From the NCBI GenBank assembly GCA_013178255.1, contig JABLWY010000001.1:62001-126000 (forward strand): a stretch of 64,000 nucleotides of DNA. Direction: 5' to 3'. Source of the DNA: Coprothermobacteraceae bacterium (lineage in GTDB: Bacteria; Coprothermobacterota; Coprothermobacteria; Coprothermobacterales; Coprothermobacteraceae). Shown here one piece after another: positions 51,858-60,950 of this stretch. Each line of letters begins with the position of its first letter. The first letter of the stretch is position 1. The notes beneath the pieces are model-generated. The model saw nothing but the letters and a program-made list of their open reading frames with translations. It was not told the DNA's origin and did no database searches. A program made the translations under genes and the position numbers.

Positions 51858-52952
51858 GTGAAGCGTTGGATCGGTTTAGTTCTCTTCGTAGGAGTTTTGG
51901 GATTCCTGCTTGTGGGTAGTCTTGCACTTGCTAAATGGACTGCTAAACAGATATCTACAAACCCTATTGGCCCTTCAGGCCGTCTGGAGCGCGCCCTGAA
52001 GAATGCGTTCCCTGACATATCCGATTCCATAGGTGAGCGTGGAACTCCCACCATAACTAAGACCGTAACGGTTGGCAAACACTCCCTAGCACTAGTAACT
52101 CTAGGCACAGGAGGCGCCTATACTGACTACTACAGCGTAGTAAGAATTGTTAACACGGCAGGAGTCCTTGCTTTCCGCGTGGTTTCTTTTGAATGCGCCG
52201 GGGGCAGCCCGAAACCACTTTACTTCCCCTCAGGATCTTCAGTCAGACACGAGGAAAGGGTGGAGTTGGTTCCCGTGCCTAACACATCTGCTGGTCTACG
52301 CCATGTATCCCTCAGTCTGAACGAGAAAGGTGATATAGACGAGCTCCACATACAGACGTTCGTGTGGGATAACCGCAAGGAGGTTTTCGTGTGTATTCCC
52401 GAATTGTCCACACAAGTAGGTCCGCAGACCCATGATGCCGCAGCCTACAGTTGGGAAAAGCCAGTACCCCTGAACACAGAAGTCACCGCTTCGTACACCT
52501 TCGGCTCGATAAAGACGTTCCCTTCTACGATACAGGTTAAACTGCTTAAGATTGAAAGGATCAAAGAGAATGACCCAAGGTACGACATGATCCTGAGGGT
52601 TAACAGCGACCTCAAAATAGGCAAGAAAACAGGCTATGAATTCCTCCTAGCGAAAGTAGGGCTTAGGTACCTCGATGGGTCAGCCCCCGACGACCAACAG
52701 TTCATGCTCAACCCCCTGTACCTGTTCGTAGCGTACTCCGCCGATGGAAAAGAACGTTACGCCACCTTGCAGAACTACCCCACAGGCCTTATGGGGCTAC
52801 TGGTGGCAAAACGTTACTACGTGGAGGGATACATAGTCTTCCACGTACGATCAGATGATCATAAGCCCCGCATAGGACTGCTACCCGACCAGACTTCTCC
52901 TGAGTTAGCACCTACGGTGTGGTTCCAGGGATGGGCAGGTTCAGACCCTTAG
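51858..52952 (+). CDS. Secreted or membrane-anchored protein of unknown function
   Basis: A 364-residue protein I cannot name. It starts with a signal peptide or anchor (KRWIGLVLFVGVLGFLLVGSLALA). The rest is beta-rich and soluble. The last 150 residues, with LRYLDGSAPDDQQFMLNPLYLFVAYSADGKERYAT and YYVEGYIVFHVRSDD, loosely resemble DUF4352-type extracellular domains. GTG start 6 nt after AAAGGGG. It is divergent from the subtilisin gene, and convergent with galK (12-bp overlap at the ends). Confidence 0.7.
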   Translation: MKRWIGLVLFVGVLGFLLVGSLALAKWTAKQISTNPIGPSGRLERALKNAFPDISDSIGERGTPTITKTVTVGKHSLALVTLGTGGAYTDYYSVVRIVNTAGVLAFRVVSFECAGGSPKPLYFPSGSSVRHEERVELVPVPNTSAGLRHVSLSLNEKGDIDELHIQTFVWDNRKEVFVCIPELSTQVGPQTHDAAAYSWEKPVPLNTEVTASYTFGSIKTFPSTIQVKLLKIERIKENDPRYDMILRVNSDLKIGKKTGYEFLLAKVGLRYLDGSAPDDQQFMLNPLYLFVAYSADGKERYATLQNYPTGLMGLLVAKRYYVEGYIVFHVRSDDHKPRIGLLPDQTSPELAPTVWFQGWAGSDP

Positions 52953-54113
52953 CGCTCGAGCCCCTTGGGCAGGTCTGACCACGTATATGCTAGGAGAATA
53001 CCCCACTGCCTTCGTATACTCGGCGGAAACTCTGTCCTTGAAGTACTCCAGTGCTTCAGTTTTGACAATACTGACTGTACAACCCCCGAAGCCGGCCCCA
53101 GTCATCCGTGTCCCAAGCACGCCTTCAGTGGTAAGCGCAAGCTCCACTAGGAGGTCTAACTCGGGGCAGCTCACCTCAAAATCATATTTCAGCGAGCTGT
53201 GGGACTGCACCATCAGCTCGCCAAACCGCACAAGATTGCCGTTTCTGAGAGCCTGCACAGCTTGTAGTACCCTGTGGTTTTCGGTAACCACGTGTCGAGC
53301 GCGCTTTCTTATAACCTCGTCGCTTATCAACCGGCCGTATATCGCGAACTCGCCAGGCGTTACGTCGGCCAAGTTCTTAACGCGTAAGACTCTCCTCAGG
53401 TCGCTTAATGCCCTTTCACACTCGAACCGCCTTTGGTTGTACTCAGAATCAGCAAGGCTCCTTTTCTTATTAGTATTGGTGACAACCACGGCATAACCGC
53501 TCAGCGGAAGCGGTATGTGCTCAAATTCCAGGGTGTCGCTCTTAAGCAGCAGAGCGCAATTCTCCTTAGACAGGGCTGAAGCGAATTGATCCATTATGCC
53601 GCAGTTTACACCCACGAACTCGTTTTCTGCCTTGCGGCAAAGCTGAGCAATCAGAGAACCACTCAGACCGAGATCGAACAGCTCGCTTAGTCCAAGAGCT
53701 GTGACTACTTCAATGGAAGCCGAGGATGACAAACCCGCTTCCATGGGGAGATCCCCGTAAAACACAACCTCAAATCCGCCGATAGCTAAACCCTCATCAA
53801 GTAACACTTTAACAACGCCCTTAGGGTAGTTCGCCCATCTTACTACCGCGTCAGGAGAAACACTTCCGAGTTCTGCTTCAACCAGATCGTCGCAGTTCGC
53901 GGAGTACAACAGAATCCTGCGATCTTTACGTCTCCGCATAGCTGCGTAAGTGCCCAATTCCACAGCTATGGGAAACACGTATCCGCCATTGTAGTCAGTA
54001 TGATCACCTATCAGGTTCACCCTGCCCGGCGCGAAGAAAACCCTAATTGCTCCACCCTCGCCAAACACTTTGCGAAAATAGCTTAATACCTTGTTAGCTC
54101 CCTCTTCTTCCAC
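52941..54113 (-). CDS. galK: Galactokinase
   Basis: A 390-residue GHMP kinase. The galactokinase signature reads GRVNLIGDHTDYNGGYV (Asp where GEHTDY is usual), the ATP loop is PMEAGLSSSASIEVVTAL, and the third GHMP motif is GTRMTGAGFGGCTV. It phosphorylates galactose in the Leloir pathway. Last gene of the galactoside operon, 2 bp after galT. Slightly longer N-terminus is normal. Confidence 0.93.
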   Translation of the reverse strand: MEEEGANKVLSYFRKVFGEGGAIRVFFAPGRVNLIGDHTDYNGGYVFPIAVELGTYAAMRRRKDRRILLYSANCDDLVEAELGSVSPDAVVRWANYPKGVVKVLLDEGLAIGGFEVVFYGDLPMEAGLSSSASIEVVTALGLSELFDLGLSGSLIAQLCRKAENEFVGVNCGIMDQFASALSKENCALLLKSDTLEFEHIPLPLSGYAVVVTNTNKKRSLADSEYNQRRFECERALSDLRRVLRVKNLADVTPGEFAIYGRLISDEVIRKRARHVVTENHRVLQAVQALRNGNLVRFGELMVQSHSSLKYDFEVSCPELDLLVELALTTEGVLGTRMTGAGFGGCTVSIVKTEALEYFKDRVSAEYTKAVGYSPSIYVVRPAQGARALRV

Positions 54114-54115
54114 CT

Positions 54116-55675
54116 CTAGTCCACCTCTCTGAATCCCGCTTCCAGCAAGAAGCGAGCAAACGCTTTCTGTCCGTTAGCGTGCCTCTTGAACACACCGCAG
54201 TCGAGGAGCACCTGCAAGAACTTTGATCCAACTTCGTGCTTCAACACTTCCCAAGCCTCATCAGGTGTAAGGTCGGTGCCGTACTTACCTATAAGCTCCT
54301 CTATCCAATGCCCGTGTTTGGCTAATATGCTGTCTTCTAAGACCTGATTCTTATCATAGGACTGCCGACCAGTGAGTATGCTAGCTATTTTCTCGAGTTC
54401 ACCCTTCAACCTGCCAGGGAGTATTGCCAATCCCATAACTTCGATCAGGCCTATGTTTTCCTTCTTAATGTGGTGAAGTTGCTCGTGGGGATGGAAGATG
54501 CCCCAAGGGTGCTCCTCGCTTGTGCGGTTATTTCTGAGAACAATATAGAGCCTGAATTCACCGTCAGGGAGCATGCGAGCCACAGGCGTTACAGTATTGT
54601 GCATGATCATCTGCCCGTCCTTCTCACTATACGGACGGATACTTGACTCTTCATCTTCGTATCCACGCCACAATTCCGTAAGCATGGCTGCCACGTCGAC
54701 GAGAGCCTCTTTGTCAGCGCTCGTCAACCGTATCACTGATAGCGGCCACCTAATCGTATCCACCACCACCTGAGGGGCACTGGGATGACTGAAATGTCTC
54801 TCAGCTGGAGCACTTTCCATGGGGAAGATATACTTCCCCCCTTGATAGTGTTCGTGCGACAAAATCGAGCCGCCCACTATGGGTAGATCGGCGTTTGACC
54901 CCATGAAGTAGTGGCGATACTGTTCAACAAACTCTAGTAGCCTCTCAAAAGTCGCAGGAGTGATTCGCATGGGGACATGGCCTCTGTAGACCAATATGCA
55001 GTGTTCGTCATAGTACGAGTAAGGTGAGTACTGCAGGTACCACTCTTCGCCGCCAAGGGTCACAGGGATTACTCTAAGGTTTTGCCTAGCGGGATGCCCC
55101 ACATTCCCAGAAAAGCCCACGTTGTCAATGCACAGTAGACAGCGTGGATACCTAGAAGACTGCGCGTCCCTTTCCCTTTCTATGTCGCGAGGGTCTTTCT
55201 CGGGCTTAGCTACGTTTATAGTTATGACCAAAGGTCCATACTCAGTTGTAGTGGTCCATGTCATGTTCTGCCGTGCTTCACTCAACTTTACGTAGTTGGA
55301 GGCCACTGACAAGTTGTAGAACCAATCGGTCGCAGCCTCGACCCCTTGCGTCGACCTGATGTGGTTAAAAGTCTTGACCACTTCCGATGCCCTAGGCATC
55401 AACAACCCCACAATGCGAGTGCTAAACAATTCCCTTTCTACGGCAGAATCTGGGATTATCCCTTTGGAAACGGCGTACGCGAGCAAGGCGCCAATAATTC
55501 CATCAAGATCATCATCGGTCTCGATTTCACGGCCCATGTAGGGTTCGGGCAACCTCAGTAGGTCCAAAAGAGCATTCCTGCAGGGGATCACATCCATTCT
55601 CTCGATAAGGCCTTTTTCCAAGGCATAGGCCAGAAGTTTTTCTACATAAAGAGCTGCAGCTTGCTCATCTGGCAT
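54116..55675 (-). CDS. galT: Galactose-1-phosphate uridylyltransferase, Firmicutes-type (class II)
   Basis: A 519-residue GalT of the long type found in Firmicutes and Thermotogota, not the 350-residue E. coli type. The histidine block SILSHEHYQGGKY (with the HxH) and the later FHPHEQLHHIKKENIGLIEVMGLAILPGRL are characteristic, as is CLLCIDNVGFSGNVGHPARQNLR. It swaps UMP between UDP-glucose and galactose-1-phosphate. 30 bp after the GH1 gene. Confidence 0.93.
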   Translation of the reverse strand: MPDEQAAALYVEKLLAYALEKGLIERMDVIPCRNALLDLLRLPEPYMGREIETDDDLDGIIGALLAYAVSKGIIPDSAVERELFSTRIVGLLMPRASEVVKTFNHIRSTQGVEAATDWFYNLSVASNYVKLSEARQNMTWTTTTEYGPLVITINVAKPEKDPRDIERERDAQSSRYPRCLLCIDNVGFSGNVGHPARQNLRVIPVTLGGEEWYLQYSPYSYYDEHCILVYRGHVPMRITPATFERLLEFVEQYRHYFMGSNADLPIVGGSILSHEHYQGGKYIFPMESAPAERHFSHPSAPQVVVDTIRWPLSVIRLTSADKEALVDVAAMLTELWRGYEDEESSIRPYSEKDGQMIMHNTVTPVARMLPDGEFRLYIVLRNNRTSEEHPWGIFHPHEQLHHIKKENIGLIEVMGLAILPGRLKGELEKIASILTGRQSYDKNQVLEDSILAKHGHWIEELIGKYGTDLTPDEAWEVLKHEVGSKFLQVLLDCGVFKRHANGQKAFARFLLEAGFREVD

Positions 55676-55705
55676 TCTTGCATCCTCCGCTAGTAGGATT
55701 CCCGG

Positions 55706-56929
55706 TCAAAGCCCCTCGCTAGCTATCTCTCTGTATATGTACGCGCTTCGCCTCGGCTTTCGCTCCTGAGTGTCAAAGTCTACTTCGAACAAACCAAACC
55801 GCATGGAGTATCCCTCTGCCCACTCGAAGTTGTCCATAAGTGACCAATGCATGTACCCTATCACATTGACTCCTTTCTTTCGTGCTTCCCTCAACAAGTT
55901 GATGGTATCCTGAATCACCCTTGGCCGCCACTTGTCGGCTTTATCAGCCGTCCCATGTTCTGTGATCATCACGTCTTTGCCATACCTGTCCTTGACGCTA
56001 AGGAGCACACGCAGGATCCCCTCAGGATAGATTTCTTGACCAAAGTCATTGGTCTCCCCCTTCACGGCTAGATCAAACCATCCCTTGAGCTTGAACCGAG
56101 CAAAAACCCTAGTGTAGTAGTTTATGCCTATGAAATCCATAGAATCTAGCAAGCCCTCCACGTGTTCGTAGTTTCCGAAGGGCTTTACGATGCGGCCTGT
56201 ACTCAGAGAATCGAGTATGGCGTAATTGTATATGTAGTTTAGGCGATTGGCCAAAGCCACATCCAGGGGGTTCCAGTCCCTAAATGGGTCGATCAAAGTC
56301 ATGTTGTGAGCAATAGAAACCTTGTTATCGGGATTCGCCTCCTTGATTAAGCGATAGGCGCGCGCGTGGGCCTTTATCAAGTGATTAACCGCCTTAAAAG
56401 CTTCTTTCATGTTCTTGTGGCCAGGCGGCCACCAACCCATTATGTAACCCATAGTCCCTATAACAACGGGTTCGTTTATGGTAATCCAGTAGCGGACGTA
56501 GGGCTTGAAATAAGGGACCACTTTGCTTACAAAACGCTCGAAATATTCAGGGAACTTTTCGTTTAGAAAGCCTCCTTTGTTGTAAAGCCAAATGGGTATA
56601 GTGAAGTGGTGAAGGGTGAGCACAGGTTCGATGCGCATCTCGCGCAAGGTTTCCAGCATATCTACGTAGTGGTCTATAGCATCTTCGTCAAATACGCCCT
56701 CTTCCTTTTCTATGCGAGACCACTCCACTGAGAACCTGTAGGCATTGTTGTTCAGGAATTTTATGAGTTCGAAGTCCTCCTTGTACCTGTGATAGTGGTC
56801 ACATGCGACGGCGGAAGAATCGCCAGTCTTTATGCCCCCCTGCTGTTCCCAAAGCCACCAATCGTTGTTGAAGTTTCCGCCCTCCACTTGGTGAGCAGCA
56901 GTAGCCACGCCCCACAAGAACTTGTCCAT
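55706..56929 (-). CDS. GH1 family beta-glycosidase (beta-glucosidase/beta-galactosidase)
   Basis: A 407-residue GH1 enzyme. The acid/base is Glu153 in TINEP and the nucleophile Glu324 in ITEHGTAD, where most relatives have ENG. No signal peptide, so it acts in the cytosol. The ATG at 56929 follows GGGGGTAATG and lies 4 bp after the GH36 stop; upstream in-frame Met codons fall inside that gene. In a gal operon, beta-galactosidase or mixed activity is likely. Confidence 0.9.
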   Translation of the reverse strand: MDKFLWGVATAAHQVEGGNFNNDWWLWEQQGGIKTGDSSAVACDHYHRYKEDFELIKFLNNNAYRFSVEWSRIEKEEGVFDEDAIDHYVDMLETLREMRIEPVLTLHHFTIPIWLYNKGGFLNEKFPEYFERFVSKVVPYFKPYVRYWITINEPVVIGTMGYIMGWWPPGHKNMKEAFKAVNHLIKAHARAYRLIKEANPDNKVSIAHNMTLIDPFRDWNPLDVALANRLNYIYNYAILDSLSTGRIVKPFGNYEHVEGLLDSMDFIGINYYTRVFARFKLKGWFDLAVKGETNDFGQEIYPEGILRVLLSVKDRYGKDVMITEHGTADKADKWRPRVIQDTINLLREARKKGVNVIGYMHWSLMDNFEWAEGYSMRFGLFEVDFDTQERKPRRSAYIYREIASEGL

Positions 56930-56933
56930 TTCA

Positions 56934-58607
56934 TTACCCCCTTTCTTTGACATCTGCCTCCTCCAAGAAAATGCGCATTTGGTGAGCACCTATGATGCCA
57001 TCGGCCCCGTTTCGAAGTAATTCTTTGCCTTGCACGTTTAACGGATGCACTGTATCGGAGAGGTTCAAGTATCCCCTAACCTTGCCCCTGGAGCAACTAC
57101 CTGTGAAAACATACAAATCGGTTGTGCCTCTCACGTCCTCAATCCTAAAATCAGGTATCTCTCGCTGTATGTCTATCAGTAGATCGAAGTCAGAGTGGTC
57201 CAAGCCGTACAAAGGATCCGAGAAGAAGATTACATCAGAAAGTAGGTAATTGGCTAAGATCAATGTTCTGCGCTCTTCTCTAGAGAGCCTCTTTGGCCTC
57301 AAGAAAACAACGTCAGGGTCTCGCAGGAAAAAGGAATTGCCCAATATGGCCCTATTCACTGAGTTCCTCAAGGCGTTGTAAGCAGAGACGCGCCCACCAA
57401 AGGCTAGAGCCTTAAGCAGGCGGTCTTCCCAATTATCAGCCGTATCAGGCCCTATACGGAGAATGTCGTAGAAACCAGTAGCAGGCATGACAGGAGCGCC
57501 ACAGCCCATTATTAGTGCACCCGCAGACGCTCGCCGCAGCAGTTCCATCCCTTTTAAGAAAGCCTCGTAGCGGGTTGAAGCACCGTACCACTGCCCCTCC
57601 AATAACCCAGCGTACAGAAAATCGAACTTGAACATGGTGAAACCTTGGTCCAGGAGATAAGCAATGCGTTCTTGCAAGTACGATTGGACTTCAGGGTGAG
57701 TGACGTCCAAAGCGTAGAAGTAGCCACTCCACAACGGGTTAAACCCCGCAACTACGGGGCTCCCGTCACTATCTTGCAGCAACCAGTCCCTATGGAGCGT
57801 GAATAATCGGGACCGCCGTTCACAGATGAATGGAGCCATCCAAATGCCAGCACTCATGCCAGCTGCTCGAGCTTCATCGGCGATATGTCTCAGGGAACCT
57901 GTTGGAAAGCGCTCATTCTCATACCAGTCGCCTACCCTTTGTTCCCAGCCATCGTCAATCTGGAACAGACTCAAGCGGACGGGTATTTGAACCAAATGCT
58001 TTGTGTTCTTTAACAGTTCCTGCGCATTGATGCGAGTGTAATAGTAATACCAAGAGGTCCAACCCCATAACTTCTCCGTTCGCGCATGCGGCCAAACGGG
58101 AGCTGAATCCTCAACTACTTCTAACCCAGCGAATGTAAATTCCGTAGCGCGTTGACCAAACTCCACAATAACATCCAAAGTCCTATCGCTGTTAAGGCGG
58201 AAGTGTACCAAGCTCTCCCACGTCGAAGGAGATATCCTGACGCAGCAATCACCAGACCTCAAGTAAGTGAAAAAATGGCCGATTTCGGGTTGAGGATAGA
58301 CAGTATCCAAGTAGTGCGCCCACAAAACTTTCCAAGGTACTACTCGCTCCTTATAAGCGGGCTCAATTTCGTAGGAAGGAGACCACGAGATGAAGCCGTT
58401 CCTAAAGAATCTCATAGGCCAAGGACCATCGGCCCGGAACCTCAGCGTCACGTCACGAATGCGCGTTTCTCTTCCCACAGTCAGCTTGAAACCAAAATCG
58501 GCCGTAGGTTGGAAAACACAGTCGCTACTGTTAAACGTGGGCGCAGTTAGTTCGGTGTTCAGGTCGCCAGCTATAAGGATCTTGCAAAGTTCAAGCTTGA
58601 TTTCCAT
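56934..58607 (-). CDS. galA: GH36 alpha-galactosidase (Thermotoga GalA-like)
   Basis: A 557-residue GH36 enzyme close in size to the Thermotoga enzyme. It has LWGWTSWYYYYTRI and FQIDDGWEQRVGDW. The nucleophile is Asp329 in MFKFDFLYAG and the acid/base Asp388 in RIGPDTADNWED. No signal peptide. It releases galactose from melibiose/raffinose-type sugars in the cytosol. Overlaps the permease gene by 17 bp. Confidence 0.92.
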   Translation of the reverse strand: MEIKLELCKILIAGDLNTELTAPTFNSSDCVFQPTADFGFKLTVGRETRIRDVTLRFRADGPWPMRFFRNGFISWSPSYEIEPAYKERVVPWKVLWAHYLDTVYPQPEIGHFFTYLRSGDCCVRISPSTWESLVHFRLNSDRTLDVIVEFGQRATEFTFAGLEVVEDSAPVWPHARTEKLWGWTSWYYYYTRINAQELLKNTKHLVQIPVRLSLFQIDDGWEQRVGDWYENERFPTGSLRHIADEARAAGMSAGIWMAPFICERRSRLFTLHRDWLLQDSDGSPVVAGFNPLWSGYFYALDVTHPEVQSYLQERIAYLLDQGFTMFKFDFLYAGLLEGQWYGASTRYEAFLKGMELLRRASAGALIMGCGAPVMPATGFYDILRIGPDTADNWEDRLLKALAFGGRVSAYNALRNSVNRAILGNSFFLRDPDVVFLRPKRLSREERRTLILANYLLSDVIFFSDPLYGLDHSDFDLLIDIQREIPDFRIEDVRGTTDLYVFTGSCSRGKVRGYLNLSDTVHPLNVQGKELLRNGADGIIGAHQMRIFLEEADVKERG

Positions 58608-59949
58608 TTCTCTCCATTTCCTCTCTAGCCAGCTGCATGGCCCTATGTACCCTCATAGCGTCTTCTTGGATAAACAAAGCCACGATTATTAGTAACACTC
58701 CACACGGCACCCAAAACAGAGCCGAAGTGGTCATCGCAAAGTCTAAGCCTCTTGCATAAGAGAGGAGACCTCCCACCAAAGGCCCAAACCCGGCACCTAT
58801 GGAGTCAGTCAAATTGAACACCGACGAGATAGCCCCTCTGTGTTCAGGTAGGTTAACGTTCATGAGCATAGCTTTTACGTTCGGCCCAGAGGTCGATATC
58901 AAGAAGGCTCCCACAAAGCCGTACAGCATGGGCCCCATCAGATCCCCTAAACCCGGGTTAGGCACACTAGGCCACCTCAAGGTCACCAAAATGGGCACCA
59001 CGCCAACTATCTGGGCTAAGCCCAGGAATACGGGGAGGTACCTACGATCTTTGTTGTACAAGTAATTGCCGAATATACCCCCAAACAGTTTACCTGCTAT
59101 GGTTCCAACGCCCAACACCAACAGCAACACTGTTCCTAACTGCACAGTAAACCCTTTATACCGCTCATAGAAGGTTATCAGGTAAAAGGGAATTATGCCC
59201 CAAGCCACGGTACCTGGTATACCTTGTAAGAACAACATCAGATTTGTCTTATTCCTGAATAGGTGCAGGTAGTCACTCAGCTTCAGTGATCCCCTGTATT
59301 TGCGCCCGCTGAGGACCAAGTCTCTGATTTCCTGTTCGCCAGCCCCTTTTGCGGGCTCTTCGCCGAACAATATCATGCCCAGTATGAACAGAAAGTTGGG
59401 AGCTGAGACCAAAATAAACGGTATACGCCAGCCGTATACAGGGCCTAGAAAGCCTGCGACAATCATGCCTAGCAGCACACCTACAGTGGTTATAGCGTCG
59501 TACCAAGCCTGCGCCCTCGGTCTCTGTCGCTCGGTGAACAAATCGCCCAAAATGGAAAACGCCAAAGGAACCGTTCCACCAAGCCCTATGCCTGTGAGAA
59601 CCCTAAGAACAAGAAGCTGTTCATAGCTTTGCGCAAATCCGGTTAGGAAGCATGGTACTTCTCCAAGGAGCAGAGCTAAGACCAGGAGCCACTTGCGCGA
59701 GTACTTATCAGTAAGGTATCCCCAAACTAGCGTGACTAACGCTCCTACCAAAGTAAAAGCAGATCCAACGAAGCCTATCTCGCGGTCAGTAATGCCAAAC
59801 TCGTGTTCTATTGCGGTAATGTTCGGGGACATCACGTTTTGGTCTGCTAACAAGATGATTCCTGTAAGTAGCAGTAAGACGAAAAGCGTCCGTACCCCCT
59901 TTTTGAAGCTATACACCTCATCAAGACCAATAAGCTTGAAGAACCCCAT
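58591..59949 (-). CDS. MFS sugar permease, first gene of the galactoside operon
   Basis: A 452-residue major facilitator protein with 12 predicted membrane helices. The loop-2/3 signature is GYLTDKYSRKWLLVLALLLGE and a central loop separates the halves. The substrate is inferred from the operon as a galactoside or related sugar. AGAGGAG precedes the ATG. It has a leader of about 185 nt with a hairpin just before the ribosome site. Confidence 0.87.
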   Translation of the reverse strand: MGFFKLIGLDEVYSFKKGVRTLFVLLLLTGIILLADQNVMSPNITAIEHEFGITDREIGFVGSAFTLVGALVTLVWGYLTDKYSRKWLLVLALLLGEVPCFLTGFAQSYEQLLVLRVLTGIGLGGTVPLAFSILGDLFTERQRPRAQAWYDAITTVGVLLGMIVAGFLGPVYGWRIPFILVSAPNFLFILGMILFGEEPAKGAGEQEIRDLVLSGRKYRGSLKLSDYLHLFRNKTNLMLFLQGIPGTVAWGIIPFYLITFYERYKGFTVQLGTVLLLVLGVGTIAGKLFGGIFGNYLYNKDRRYLPVFLGLAQIVGVVPILVTLRWPSVPNPGLGDLMGPMLYGFVGAFLISTSGPNVKAMLMNVNLPEHRGAISSVFNLTDSIGAGFGPLVGGLLSYARGLDFAMTTSALFWVPCGVLLIIVALFIQEDAMRVHRAMQLAREEMERNGNQA

Positions 59950-59965
59950 AAGGCTCCTCTCTGCT

Positions 59966-59993
59966 CCGAACCGCTGTACAGTATGCAGTTCGG
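59966..59993 (-). promoter_or_regulatory. Hairpin in the galactoside-operon leader
   Basis: Arms CCGAAC (59966-59971) and GTTCGG (59988-59993) form a 6-bp stem, with one mismatch and two further pairs, and the loop holds CTGTACAG. It lies just upstream of the AGAGGAG ribosome site of the permease gene. Confidence 0.45.
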
Positions 59994-60140
59994 GTTGGGG
60001 TATTTCTTACCGCCACACCAAGAGCGAAGGCATCCCCAACAGGCGGATTTAAGCCCCGCTCGTTGTCCCCACCTTAACTAAAACAAATCGTGACCCCCTG
60101 CCTCAAGACCTGCAATAACCGATACTCAATCTGTATTTTT

Positions 60141-60181
60141 ATTATATCAAGCAGCCAAACGCATACTTTGCGTCACAAAGT
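60141..60181. promoter_or_regulatory. Divergent promoter region with a 6-5-6 palindrome between gal and pxp operons
   Basis: ACTTTG (60165-60170) and CAAAGT (60176-60181) form a perfect inverted repeat around CGTCA. On the minus strand a perfect TATAAT (ATTATA at 60141-60146) is the likely -10 of the gal operon, so the palindrome covers its -35 position. TTGCGT inside the palindrome (60168-60173) may be the -35 of the pxp operon. The remaining bases of the 254-bp gap show nothing else. Confidence 0.5.
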
Positions 60182-60203
60182 TCAATGGCACAATATAGGC
60201 AAC

Positions 60204-60950
60204 ATGTGCGGTGTTTATGAGAAGCCGAGAATACTCGCATGCGGGGATGCAGCGGTTATTGTTGAATTCGGTGACCGTATTTCGCCCGAGTTAAACGCAA
60301 AGGTACTTGCCCTTACAAGTTATTTGGAACGTAACCCCGTCAAAGGAGTAGAGGAAGTGGTCCCAACCTACCGTTCAGTGCTAGTGCGTTTTGACCCGTT
60401 GATCGTGGACCCAAGGGTATTAGAATCTATGATCGAACAACAAGTGGCAAAGCTTGAACACACGAAGGTAAACAAACAACCCATATGGGTTATTCCCGTC
60501 TGTTATGGTGGAGAGTTTGGACCAGACCTCGAATTCGTGAGCCAACACGCAGGACTGTCGCCTGAAGAGGTCATATCCATTCACTCAACGCCCGTGTACC
60601 GTGTTTACATGTTGGGTTTCACACCTGGTTTCCCCTATTTGGGTGGGATGGATCACCGCATTGCCGTGCCTCGGTTGGAGACCCCGCACACAAAGATACC
60701 TGCTGGGTCGGTGGGCATAGCACTTGAGCAAACAGGTATCTATCCCATAGATAGCCCTGGTGGTTGGAGGCTTATCGGCAGAACACCGCTGACGTTGTTC
60801 GACCCGTTTCGAGAAAAGCCATTCTTGCTAAACGCAGGAGACCATCTTCGATTCAAAGCAGTTTCCAAAGATGAGTACGAGCAGGTGCGAGAGCAGATAG
60901 AGAATGGAACATATGAAGTAGAAATGATTCCTTGGGAGGCAGTGCTTTGA
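60204..60950 (+). CDS. pxpB: 5-oxoprolinase subunit PxpB (KipI family)
   Basis: A 248-residue KipI/PxpB family protein. Diagnostic are ACGDAAVIVEFGD, VPVCYGGEFGPDLEFV (here IPVCYGG), and the highly conserved GFTPGFPYLGGMDHRIAVPRLETPHTKIPAGSVGIA with GIYPIDSPGGWRLIGRTPL. With PxpC and PxpA it forms the ATP-dependent 5-oxoprolinase. The ATG at 60204 has a weak ribosome site and may be close to the transcript start. It overlaps pxpC by 4 bp. Confidence 0.92.
   Translation: MCGVYEKPRILACGDAAVIVEFGDRISPELNAKVLALTSYLERNPVKGVEEVVPTYRSVLVRFDPLIVDPRVLESMIEQQVAKLEHTKVNKQPIWVIPVCYGGEFGPDLEFVSQHAGLSPEEVISIHSTPVYRVYMLGFTPGFPYLGGMDHRIAVPRLETPHTKIPAGSVGIALEQTGIYPIDSPGGWRLIGRTPLTLFDPFREKPFLLNAGDHLRFKAVSKDEYEQVREQIENGTYEVEMIPWEAVL

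Noticed and set aside
60090-60203. In-frame extension of pxpB upstream to 60090
   Set aside because: It would cover the divergent promoter region and adds 38 residues with no family similarity.
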